Assembly (NCBI GenBank): GCA_964636095.1
Contig: CAZWRF010000017.1
Span: 1-16,398, forward strand
Source: CAZWRF01 sp964636095
GTDB taxonomy: Bacteria > Patescibacteriota > Minisyncoccia > JAHISW01 > Tagabacteraceae
Length of the DNA: 16,398 nucleotides
Direction: 5' to 3'
A program made the position numbers and the translations under genes. The notes under the pieces were generated by a model. The model saw only the letters and a program-made list of their open reading frames with translations, had not been told where the DNA came from and did no database searches. Shown here one piece after another: positions 1 to 6,133 of the stretch; within the stretch, counting starts at the first letter, position 1, and each line of letters starts with the position of its first letter.

Positions 1-1103
1 ATATCCTCGGGGGTAATATCAGGGTGTGTGGGGCGTATGGCTTCGTGGGCTTCTTGGGCATTTTTGCTCCTGGTTTTGAATCGTTTCGGTTGGGGAAGAG
101 AATATTTTGCTCCGAAATTTTTCTTTAAAAAATCATGAGCTTGTTTCAGCGCCGACTCCGATATGTTCAAAGAGTCGGTTCTCATGTATGTAATAAGTCC
201 GAGCGCTCCACCTTCTTTCTTAAGTTCAACCCCTTCATACAGCTGTTGAGCTGTTCTCATGGTTCTTTTGGCGGAAAACCTTAATCTGCTCCATGCCGCT
301 TGTTGAAGTGTACTCGTTGTAAACGGAGGTCTGGGCCGGTGCTCCTTTGCTTTTTTTTCCACGGACTCTACTTCCCAATTGCTTTTTTCAAGTTCGCCGG
401 TTATTTTTTTAACCTCCTTCTCTTCGGTAAGTCCCGGCTTGGCGATTTGTTCGCCGTTTATTTTAACAAGGTCTCCGTTCCATGTTTCTTTTTTGCCTTT
501 TTCTTTTGCAAAAATCGCCGATATTGTCCAGTAGTCTACGGATTTGAACTTTTTTATTTCCTCCTCTCTTTCAACAATAAGCCTCAGGGCCACTGATTGT
601 ACTCTTCCGGCAGACAACCCTCTCATCAATTTTTTCCAAAGAAAAGGGGAGAGCTTGTAGCCCACCAGCCGGTCCAAAATACGTCTTGCTTGCTGTGATT
701 CAACCAGGTTCATATCTATGCTGTGAGGGGTTTTTAGGGCTTCTTCTATCGCTTTTTTGGTAATTTCATGAAAAGCAATACGCTCCACTTTCTGTGACTG
801 GGGACCTGTCAATTTGAGGGTATGGGTAAGATGCCAGGCAATGGCTTCTCCTTCCCGGTCTTCATCAGTGGCCAAAATAATCGTATCGGCTTTTGCGGAA
901 ACTTTTCTTAAGTTGGTGACATTTTTTTGGGCTTTCCTGGGGGTAACGTATCGAGGCTCAAAATCTTTCTCCACATCTATCCCCAGTTCGCTTTTGGGTA
1001 AATCACGAATATGTCCGTTGCTGGATTCAACTTGAAAGCCCTTTCCTAAAAAGCGGGAAATGGTGCGGGCCTTTGTTGGCGATTCTACAATAACAAGTTT
1101 CAT
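1..1103 (-). CDS. topA: DNA topoisomerase I, type IA (C-terminus beyond the left edge)
   Basis: Relaxes negatively supercoiled DNA by single-strand passage through a 5'-phosphotyrosine intermediate. My translation of the minus strand from ATG at 1103 runs open for 367 codons to the window edge, so the C-terminal part, including any zinc fingers, is not visible. The N-terminal TOPRIM domain has VESPTKA at residues 6-12 (E7) and ATDEDREGEAIAWHL around 78-92; D80, D82 and E84 are the metal-binding acidic residues, in a DED variant of the usual DPD. AGRVQSVAL is at 165-173, and the active-site segment TYMRTDS places the nucleophilic tyrosine at Y306 with R308 beside it. The start codon overlaps the dprA stop as ATGA and has no clear Shine-Dalgarno sequence, which suggests translational coupling to dprA. 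Family assignment is very secure. Confidence 0.97.
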   Translation of the reverse strand, partial: MKLVIVESPTKARTISRFLGKGFQVESSNGHIRDLPKSELGIDVEKDFEPRYVTPRKAQKNVTNLRKVSAKADTIILATDEDREGEAIAWHLTHTLKLTGPQSQKVERIAFHEITKKAIEEALKTPHSIDMNLVESQQARRILDRLVGYKLSPFLWKKLMRGLSAGRVQSVALRLIVEREEEIKKFKSVDYWTISAIFAKEKGKKETWNGDLVKINGEQIAKPGLTEEKEVKKITGELEKSNWEVESVEKKAKEHRPRPPFTTSTLQQAAWSRLRFSAKRTMRTAQQLYEGVELKKEGGALGLITYMRTDSLNISESALKQAHDFLKKNFGAKYSLPQPKRFKTRSKNAQEAHEAIRPTHPDITPED

Positions 1104-2155
1104 AATTTAAAAATTTTTCCGTCTATTTCTTTTATAATACCCTTTATTTCCATTTGAGATAAGAGAGGGTTTGCTTGGGATATGGGCATGGAGCATTTTC
1201 TTATAAGTTCGTCGCGCTCAAGCGGCTCAAAAAGCAAAGAGGCAACTTTTTCTTCACCCGGCGAAAGCTCACATTTTTCTTCTTCGTTTCCCGGTTCTAT
1301 CCCGAAAGCGCGGAGAATATCGGCGCTTTCGGTAACGGGAATCGCCCCCATTTTTATAAGCTTGTTTGTTCCTTTTGAATTTGTGCCGAAAATTCCTCCC
1401 GGCAGGGCAAATACTTCACGGTTGTATTCAAGTGCGATGAAGGCGGTTATAAGCGCGCCGCTTTTATCCGGAGCCTCAACCACGAATGTGCCGTGGCTTA
1501 TGCCGGCCGCTATTCTGTTTCTCTGTGGAAATGTATAAAGAGCCGCTCTCATGGTATATGGATACTCTGAAACAAGACAGCCTCCATTTTCAACTATTTC
1601 ATGCGCGAGTTTGCGGTTTTGGGGCGGATACAAAACCTGCTCTCCGAGTCCGCATCCCAAAACGGCAATAGTGCTCATTCCGTTATCAAGTGCCGCCCTG
1701 TGAGCGGCTGTGTCTATTCCCAGTGCCATTCCGCTTACAATTGCCACGTCGTGCTGTTTTAGCTCTTTTACTATTTTTTGGCAAGCCTCCTTGCCGTACG
1801 AAGAACATTTTCTTGTTCCCACCACCGCAAGAAAAATATTTTTTTCGTCCGGTAAATTTCCTTTTATATAAAGAATTTGCGGAAGAGGCTCGGCTTCAGC
1901 AAGGAGGGAAGAGAACTCGTCGGGAAGAAGCACGTTTATTTTTTCTTTTTCCAAAATTCCAAATTCTTTTTCAGGGTCAATTTTCTGTCTGAATTCTTCA
2001 AATTCTTTTCTTCCAAGAACCTCATTAAGTTCGGCAAAAGATGCCGACCAGCCTTTTTTATAGCTTCCAAAATGTTCTTTTATTTTCCTAAGGCCGGCAG
2101 GACCTATTTGCAAAGACTGGTTAAAGGCGTTGGCGTATATTTTCTCGGTGTTCAC
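1100..2155 (-). CDS. dprA: DNA processing protein DprA (Smf)
   Basis: Binds incoming single-stranded DNA in the cytoplasm and loads RecA during natural transformation. The product has 351 residues, a normal length for DprA. The central Rossmann-like domain shows VVGTRKCSSYG (111-121), SGMALGIDTAAHRAAL (141-156), AVLGCGL followed by YPPQN (164-180), SEYP, FPQRNRIAAGIS (209-220), VVEAPDKSGALITA (225-238) and LPGGIFGTNSKGTN (251-264). The last ~55 residues look like the small winged-helix (DML1-type) domain. The start is GTG at 2155; a consensus promoter ends so close upstream that the mRNA is predicted to have a leader of only about 2-3 nt. The gene ends in TGA inside the ATG of topA. Family assignment is very secure; a role in competence is inferred from the family, since no ComEC or pilus gene is in view. 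Confidence 0.97.
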   Translation of the reverse strand: MNTEKIYANAFNQSLQIGPAGLRKIKEHFGSYKKGWSASFAELNEVLGRKEFEEFRQKIDPEKEFGILEKEKINVLLPDEFSSLLAEAEPLPQILYIKGNLPDEKNIFLAVVGTRKCSSYGKEACQKIVKELKQHDVAIVSGMALGIDTAAHRAALDNGMSTIAVLGCGLGEQVLYPPQNRKLAHEIVENGGCLVSEYPYTMRAALYTFPQRNRIAAGISHGTFVVEAPDKSGALITAFIALEYNREVFALPGGIFGTNSKGTNKLIKMGAIPVTESADILRAFGIEPGNEEEKCELSPGEEKVASLLFEPLERDELIRKCSMPISQANPLLSQMEIKGIIKEIDGKIFKL

Positions 2156-2157
2156 AA

Positions 2158-2193
2158 TCCGTTTATTTTATATATGTAAGTGCCGTTTGTCAA
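2158..2193 (-). promoter_or_regulatory. Promoter of dprA-topA, near-leaderless
   Basis: On the minus strand, TTGACA (plus-strand 2188-2193) is followed after 17 bases by TAAAAT (2165-2170). The expected start of transcription is near 2158, two or three bases before the GTG at 2155. The -35 hexamer overlaps the -35 of the serS promoter on the other strand. Confidence 0.7.
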
Positions 2194-2222
2194 AATTTTC
2201 CCTTTTTGGTATGATTTTTCTA
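2187..2222 (+). promoter_or_regulatory. Promoter of serS, near-leaderless
   Basis: TTGTCA at 2187-2192, a 17-base spacer and TATGAT at 2210-2215 form a near-consensus sigma-70-type promoter. The predicted transcription start is about 2222, so the ATG at 2224 would be almost at the 5' end of the mRNA. There is no Shine-Dalgarno sequence between the -10 box and the ATG. Confidence 0.72.
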
Positions 2223-2223
2223 T

Positions 2224-3495
2224 ATGCTGGACATAAAGTTTATAAGAGAACACAAAGACCTTATAAAAGAGGCCGCCAGAAAAAAGCACATCAAGTTTGA
2301 CGTGGAAAAGCTTTTGGACGCGGATGAAAGGCGCAGAAAACTTACCCAAGAATCGGAGGCGCTTCGCGCGGAGCAAAATGTTGAAAGCGAACGCGTTGCC
2401 AAAACAACAGACAAAGAAGAAAAAGAGCGCCTCATAAAACAGCTCAAAAATCTCAAGGAAAGATTTGTTCAAAGCGAAACGGAACTCAAAAAGGCAAAGA
2501 ACGAGTGGAACAAGTTGATGCTTCAGGTGCCGAACATTCCGGATCATTCTGTGCCGGAAGGAGAAACCGACGAGGAAAATCAAAAAATAAGAATGTGGGG
2601 TGAGCTGCCCAAGTTTCCCTTTGAGCCGAAGGGCCACATAGAACTGATGAAAGATTTGGACCTTGTTGATTTTGAAAGAGGCACAAAGGTGGCCGGCTTT
2701 CGCGGGTATTTTCTTAAAAATGAAGGAGCCACTCTTTGCCTGGCTATTTGGCAGCTGGCTTTTGACGAAATGATAAAATCCGGGTTTGTGCCTGTCCTTG
2801 CGCCGTCCATGGTAAGAGAGGAGAGTTTTGTCGGCACCGGCTGGCTACCTCAGGGGAAAGATGAAGTATACCGGACTCAGGATGATTTATATCTTGCCGG
2901 CACGGCGGAAGTGCCCATGATGGGTCTTCACAAAGACGAAATTTTGGACGAGAAAGAGCTCCCCAAAAAATACGTGGCCTTTTCTCCATGCTTTCGCAGG
3001 GAAGCGGGAAGCCACGGAAAAGACACCAAGGGTCTTTATCGTCTTCACGAATTTATGAAAGTGGAGCAGGTTGTTCTTTGCCGTGCGGACCACGAAGAAT
3101 CGGTAAAATGGCACGAAGAAATTACCAAAAACTCCGAAAATGTTATGCAAAAGCTCGGCATACCCTACAGAGTTGTCTTAAATTGCGGAGGTGACTTGGG
3201 CCTTGGCCAGGTTAAAAAGTACGACATTGAAGGCTGGGTAGCTTCGGAGAAAAGATACAGAGAAACTCATTCTGCTTCTTATTTTCACGACTTTCAAACA
3301 AGACGGCTCAATATCCGCTATAGAGACAAAGAAGGAAACATGTATTTTACCCACTCCCTAAACAACACGGTTATTGCTACTCCGCGTATTCTTATCTCAA
3401 TTCTTGAGAACAACCAAAACGAAGACGGTTCTGTTTCGATTCCGGAAGTCCTTCAAAAATACACGGGCAAAGAAAAGATAGTTCCCAAAAAATAA
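2224..3495 (+). CDS. serS: Serine--tRNA ligase
   Basis: Cytoplasmic class II aminoacyl-tRNA synthetase that charges tRNA-Ser (and tRNA-Sec where present) with serine. The 423 residues match the family length. Residues 1-105 form the long antiparallel coiled-coil arm, rich in Lys, Glu and Leu. The serine/ATP site includes AGTAEVPM (225-232). Motif 2 is FRREAGSHGKDTKGLYRLHEF around 257-277, and motif 3 is TPRILISILENNQNEDGSV around 386-403. The segment ETHSASYFHDFQTRRLNIRY (347-366) replaces the SSCSN-type string of most bacterial enzymes; I associate this variant with CPR sequences, but from memory only. ATG at 2224 is chosen because homologues begin MLDIKFIRE and the promoter sits directly upstream. 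It is divergent from dprA and followed after 27 bases by a small gene with its own strong ribosome binding site. Confidence 0.98.
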   Translation: MLDIKFIREHKDLIKEAARKKHIKFDVEKLLDADERRRKLTQESEALRAEQNVESERVAKTTDKEEKERLIKQLKNLKERFVQSETELKKAKNEWNKLMLQVPNIPDHSVPEGETDEENQKIRMWGELPKFPFEPKGHIELMKDLDLVDFERGTKVAGFRGYFLKNEGATLCLAIWQLAFDEMIKSGFVPVLAPSMVREESFVGTGWLPQGKDEVYRTQDDLYLAGTAEVPMMGLHKDEILDEKELPKKYVAFSPCFRREAGSHGKDTKGLYRLHEFMKVEQVVLCRADHEESVKWHEEITKNSENVMQKLGIPYRVVLNCGGDLGLGQVKKYDIEGWVASEKRYRETHSASYFHDFQTRRLNIRYRDKEGNMYFTHSLNNTVIATPRILISILENNQNEDGSVSIPEVLQKYTGKEKIVPKK

Positions 3496-3506
3496 AAAGG
3501 ACATTG

Positions 3507-3516
3507 AAAAGGAGGT
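3507..3516 (+). promoter_or_regulatory. Strong Shine-Dalgarno sequence before a GTG start
   Basis: AAAAGGAGGT lies 6 bases before GTG 3523-3525. This near-perfect match to the 16S rRNA anti-Shine-Dalgarno decides the start of the 102-residue gene and shows that the organism also uses ordinary ribosome binding sites inside operons. Confidence 0.8.
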
Positions 3517-3522
3517 GCTCGG

Positions 3523-3831
3523 GTGAAAAAAAATAAAATTTTTTGCGCCAAAAAAGGCGTTGAAAAATTGTTTAAATATATGTGCTGGGAAGACGAAATG
3601 GATGAAGAAAAAATGCTGGGTTTACTGATATTTGACGACCTTCAAAGAGACAGAGAAAGATTAAAGAGTGCCGATGATGTAGATGATTTCTTTTATTATT
3701 ACCCCCTATTTAATATGAAGCCGGAAGAAATAGCGCTGGCAGATCTTATTTTAGGTGATATAAGCAAAGCAAAAGGGGAAAGAATCTTTTGGCATGTTTT
3801 TACGTATATTCCCAAAATAAGGATCAGGTAA
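3523..3831 (+). CDS. Small hypothetical protein downstream of serS
   Basis: I do not recognise this 102-residue protein. It begins at GTG 3523 behind an excellent ribosome binding site, 27 bases after the serS stop, and ends immediately before a terminator, so it is very likely the second gene of a serS operon. The sequence has a short basic N-terminus (KKNKIFCAKKG), then an acidic helical middle with EDEMDEEKM (about 24-32) and DDVDDFFYYYPLF (about 51-63), and a more basic C-terminal tail. There is no signal peptide or convincing membrane segment, so it is probably cytoplasmic. It has two cysteines that form no recognisable zinc motif. That it is a gene is well supported by the ribosome binding site and terminator; its function is unknown and co-transcription with serS need not imply a link to translation. 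Confidence 0.8.
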   Translation: MKKNKIFCAKKGVEKLFKYMCWEDEMDEEKMLGLLIFDDLQRDRERLKSADDVDDFFYYYPLFNMKPEEIALADLILGDISKAKGERIFWHVFTYIPKIRIR

Positions 3832-3859
3832 AAAGTTCGGCAAAAACCGGGCTTTTTTT
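3831..3859 (+). terminator. Rho-independent terminator of the serS operon
   Basis: AAAAGTTCGG (3831-3840), loop CAAAAA, then CCGGGCTTTT (3847-3856) form a 10-bp stem with two G-U pairs. The T run continues to 3859. The stem begins at the last base of the upstream stop codon. Confidence 0.8.
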
Positions 3860-3886
3860 GTTTTTGGGTCTTAAAAATGATAAACT
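3858..3886 (+). promoter_or_regulatory. Promoter of the ftsQ-capA operon, leaderless
   Basis: TTGTTT (3858-3863), a 17-base spacer and TAAACT (3881-3886) precede ATG 3893 by six bases, so transcription is predicted to start at or within a base or two of the ATG. The -35 box begins in the T run of the preceding terminator. Both boxes are imperfect, hence moderate confidence. Confidence 0.5.
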
Positions 3887-3892
3887 GAAGCT

Positions 3893-4693
3893 ATGGTAGG
3901 AGTTAGTCCGGCAGTTTTGTTGGCAAGAAAAAGAAGAAGAAGGAAAATAATGTTCCGGGCCGGAATCGTTCTTTTTCTTGTTGCTTTTTTGGCTTGCGGT
4001 GCTCTTGTTGGAATTTTTTCAATTGAAAAATTCAAAATAAAAAATATTGAAGTAAACGGAAATTCTTACATTACAAAGGAGCAAATCACCGGCAGCGTTG
4101 AATCGATAATGTCGGCAAAAATTCTAGGCGTTGTTCCGCAGGATCGTATTTTTTCATTTCCCGAAAAAAAAGCGGAAAGTGTTCTTGAATCCAGATTTGG
4201 CCGGCTGAGCTTCGTTGAAGTGAAAAAACAAATTCCTGACACCATTTCGGTTTCGGTAAAAGAAAGAGAGCCTGCTGCCATTCTTTGCGTTGTCGACAGT
4301 AAAGACTGTTCTTTTGTTGACGATACCGGTTTTATATTTGAAAAAGCACCCTTTTTTTCTTCGGGAGTCTTTGTCAAATTTTTTGACGAGCGCAGGGAAA
4401 AACCCGGTATAGGCCAGTTTCTTATAAGCAGGAATATGTTGCAGAGACTTTTTGTTTTTCTGGATAAAGCCGAAGGTTATTTCGACATCAACGATGTTTA
4501 TTTGGATGACGAAGGAGTGTACAAGCTGCAAACAAATTCGGGTCCTTTTCTTTTGTTGAGCGAAGCAGATGACTGGAGCGTGGTTTTTAGCAATCTTGAA
4601 ACTTTTCTTGAGGGGTATAAAGACGGGGATCTTCCCAATTTTGAATATATAGATTTGCGTTTTGGGAACAAAGTTTTCTATAAAGAGAAATAA
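3893..4693 (+). CDS. ftsQ: FtsQ-like cell division protein with POTRA domain
   Basis: Bitopic membrane protein of 266 residues resembling FtsQ/DivIB, which links the early and late divisome and partners FtsB and FtsL. A short cytoplasmic tail with ARKRRRRK (11-18) is followed by one membrane helix (about 22-43). A POTRA domain begins at FKIKNIEVNGNSYITKEQI (about 47-65) and runs to about residue 118, where TISVSVKEREPAAILCV is the typical last strand. The rest forms an FtsQ/DivIB-type extracytoplasmic beta domain. Its stop overlaps the start of the next gene by one base (TAATG). In many bacteria ftsQ lies in the dcw cluster with mur genes and ftsA/ftsZ; none of these is here. POTRA plus the single N-terminal helix makes the family likely, but overall similarity is modest, so the exact role is inferred. 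Confidence 0.8.
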   Translation: MVGVSPAVLLARKRRRRKIMFRAGIVLFLVAFLACGALVGIFSIEKFKIKNIEVNGNSYITKEQITGSVESIMSAKILGVVPQDRIFSFPEKKAESVLESRFGRLSFVEVKKQIPDTISVSVKEREPAAILCVVDSKDCSFVDDTGFIFEKAPFFSSGVFVKFFDERREKPGIGQFLISRNMLQRLFVFLDKAEGYFDINDVYLDDEGVYKLQTNSGPFLLLSEADDWSVVFSNLETFLEGYKDGDLPNFEYIDLRFGNKVFYKEK

Positions 4694-5733
4694 TGCTTTA
4701 TATCCGAAAATTTTTATGGTCATTCTTCGCTTTGGTTTTTGGTTTTCTTGCGCCCTTGGGAATTTTTTATTTTTTAAACATGATAGCGCCGCACCAAACG
4801 GCGGATGTTTTTTACGGAAAAAATCCGAAAGTGGAAGAGCAAGCAGCGGAGGAGCCGGTAAAAAAAACAGAAAAAAGTAGTGGCAAAGTATCCATGATTT
4901 TTGTCGGCGACATTATGATGGCGAGAGGCGTGGAAAATTCGGTTTTGGCAAACGCATCGGGTGACTTTTCATTTATTTTCAAAAATGCCGGCTTTATTAA
5001 AGATGCTGATATTTCTTTTGCCAACCTGGAAGGCCCTGCCTCCGACAAGGGAGAAGATTCGGGCAGTATTTATTCTTTTCGCTTCAATCCAAAATCGCTG
5101 GGTGCGATAAAAAAAGCCGGGTTTGATATTTTGTCCGTAGCCAACAACCACGCAGGTGACTGGGGAAGGATTGCTTTTGAGGACAGTTTAAAAAGACTGG
5201 AGAAAGAAGGAATAATTGAAATTGGAGGGGGATTTGATGCCGGTGACTCTACCGAAGTTAAGATAATTGAAAAAAATGGAATAAAGGTAGGCTTTCTTGG
5301 CTTTAGCGATGTTGGCCCCAACTGGCTTAAAGCCGGCGAAAAGCTGTCGGGGATTTCAATAGCGGGAAACGATTTGGGCCCTCTTGTGCGAAAAGCGGCG
5401 GGGGAGTGTGATGTGCTGGTCGTTTCTTTTCACTTTGGAGATGAGTATGAAAAAGCTGCCGATGACAGGCAAAAACATCTGGCCCGCCTGGCGGTTGATA
5501 ACGGAGCGAAAATTGTTGTGGGGCATCACCCCCATGTCACAGAGGAGGTAGAAAGATACAAGGGCGCAATAATAGCTTACAGCCTTGGAAACTTTGTTTT
5601 TGACCAGAATTTTTCGGATGACACCATGGCGGGAATGGCGCTTGAAGTGAATATGGAGGGGAAAAATATAACGTCAGCGAATCCTAAAAAAATTAAAATA
5701 AGCAAATCTTTTCAGCCGTCCCCGGTAGACTAG
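4693..5733 (+). CDS. CapA/PgsA-family metallophosphatase-fold protein, membrane-anchored
   Basis: CapA-type proteins take part in poly-gamma-glutamate capsule synthesis or export, though many family members are uncharacterised. The 346 residues begin with a membrane helix (about 5-30), then a charged Lys/Glu linker (about 45-65). The catalytic-like domain has SMIFVGDIMMARG (67-79), FANLEGP (109-115), LSVANNHAGDWG (147-158), SFHFGDEYE (245-253), VVGHHPHV (275-282) and AYSLGNFVFDQ (295-305). These are the hallmark metal-ligand motifs (GD, N, NNH, H, GHHPH) of the family. The start ATG overlaps the ftsQ-like stop by one base, so the two are translationally coupled. No CapB or CapC ligase gene is present in this window, so a capsule role is uncertain. 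The protein is probably anchored with the enzyme domain outside the membrane. Confidence 0.9.
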   Translation: MLYIRKFLWSFFALVFGFLAPLGIFYFLNMIAPHQTADVFYGKNPKVEEQAAEEPVKKTEKSSGKVSMIFVGDIMMARGVENSVLANASGDFSFIFKNAGFIKDADISFANLEGPASDKGEDSGSIYSFRFNPKSLGAIKKAGFDILSVANNHAGDWGRIAFEDSLKRLEKEGIIEIGGGFDAGDSTEVKIIEKNGIKVGFLGFSDVGPNWLKAGEKLSGISIAGNDLGPLVRKAAGECDVLVVSFHFGDEYEKAADDRQKHLARLAVDNGAKIVVGHHPHVTEEVERYKGAIIAYSLGNFVFDQNFSDDTMAGMALEVNMEGKNITSANPKKIKISKSFQPSPVD

Positions 5734-5744
5734 AGATAAACACA

Positions 5745-5773
5745 TTGACAAATTTTACTTAGCGTGCTATTTT
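5745..5773 (+). promoter_or_regulatory. Strong promoter of the 68-residue membrane protein gene
   Basis: Consensus TTGACA at 5745-5750, a 17-base spacer and TATTTT at 5768-5773, with an extended -10 TG at 5765-5766. Transcription should start near 5780, giving a leader of about 43 bases. It begins 12 bases after the capA-like stop, with no terminator between. Confidence 0.75.
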
Positions 5774-5808
5774 GTACGGTAGATTCAGTTTAACTTGGAA
5801 ACAAAAAG

Positions 5809-5817
5809 AAAGGAGGT
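5809..5817 (+). promoter_or_regulatory. Shine-Dalgarno sequence fixing the start at 5823
   Basis: AAAGGAGGT ends 5 bases before ATG 5823. It makes the upstream in-frame TTG-type extensions implausible and fixes the product at 68 residues. Confidence 0.8.
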
Positions 5818-5822
5818 ATCGG

Positions 5823-6029
5823 ATGATAAAAGCTAAAAAATGGCTGCACAGAATCTTGTATAGAACGATGGTACTGTTGTTGTTTTTTTCTGTTTTTCTT
5901 GCTATGGTTTTGGGGCTTCAAGAAATTGCGCCTCACTTATCTGCCGGTGTTTTTGTCGGCATTATTATTGTTGCGATGATTGTTATTAGCTTCCTACTTT
6001 CAAAAGTTCAAGAGAAGCTCGGTTTATAA
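5823..6029 (+). CDS. Small two-helix membrane protein of unknown function
   Basis: A 68-residue protein that I do not recognise. A basic amphipathic N-terminus (MIKAKKWLHRILYR) precedes a first hydrophobic helix (about 15-33, rich in Leu, Val and Phe). A short polar loop, QEIAPHLS, follows, then a second helix (about 41-59) and a polar tail, KVQEKLGL. By the positive-inside rule both ends would be cytoplasmic. It has a consensus promoter with extended -10, a near-perfect ribosome binding site and a downstream terminator, so it is probably transcribed alone and well expressed. Such strong signals for so small a protein make it a genuine gene. Candidate roles include holin-like, stress or envelope-associated small proteins, but the sequence gives no basis for choosing. 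Confidence 0.82.
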   Translation: MIKAKKWLHRILYRTMVLLLFFSVFLAMVLGLQEIAPHLSAGVFVGIIIVAMIVISFLLSKVQEKLGL

Positions 6030-6037
6030 AACCCAAC

Positions 6038-6074
6038 AAAAGCCCCGCGCTTGGTGTGCGAGGATTTTATTTTT
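6038..6074 (+). terminator. Imperfect hairpin with T-rich tail after the small membrane protein gene
   Basis: AAAAGCCCCGCGC (6038-6050), loop TTGGT and the 3' arm 6056-6068 pair over 13 positions with two mismatches and one G-U. TTTTATTTTT follows the GC part. It starts nine bases after the stop codon. Confidence 0.6.
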
Positions 6075-6082
6075 AGGCAAAA

Positions 6083-6120
6083 ATAGTATATATCATAGTC
6101 TAGACTATGATATATACTAT
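6083..6120. repeat. Perfect 38-bp palindrome, possibly the terminator of the glycosyltransferase operon
   Basis: Every base from 6083 to 6120 pairs with its mirror around the centre of CTAG (6100-6103): the arm ATAGTATATATCATAGTCT is followed by its exact reverse complement. On the minus strand the palindrome lies 14 bases after the stop of the 612-residue glycosyltransferase gene and is followed by TTTTT (6083-6079), so it could act as a terminator despite being AT-rich. A protein-binding operator or the footprint of a mobile element is also possible. Confidence 0.85.
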
Positions 6121-6132
6121 AGTCTAGACTAT
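6119..6132. repeat. Second copy of the 14-bp palindromic core ATAGTCTAGACTAT
   Basis: ATAGTCTAGACTAT occurs as the core of the 38-bp palindrome (6095-6108) and again at 6119-6132, 24 bp centre to centre, ending one base before the stop codon of the minus-strand gene. Two identical palindromic half-sites about two helical turns apart resemble a paired dimer binding site, but duplication during hairpin extension is equally possible. Confidence 0.8.
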
Positions 6133-6133
6133 T

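Noticed and set aside
300..1035. Plus-strand open frames of 98 and 73 codons opposite topA
   Set aside because: They are antisense to a gene with intact TOPRIM and active-site motifs, have low-complexity Phe-rich translations and no ribosome binding site.
2152..2637. Minus-strand open frame of 161 codons over the serS start
   Set aside because: It is the antisense shadow of the serS coiled-coil region and would cover both divergent promoters.
6038..6132. Hairpins considered as a tRNA or CRISPR repeat
   Set aside because: There is no cloverleaf with conserved TTC/CCA elements, and the 14-bp core occurs only twice without spacers of CRISPR length.
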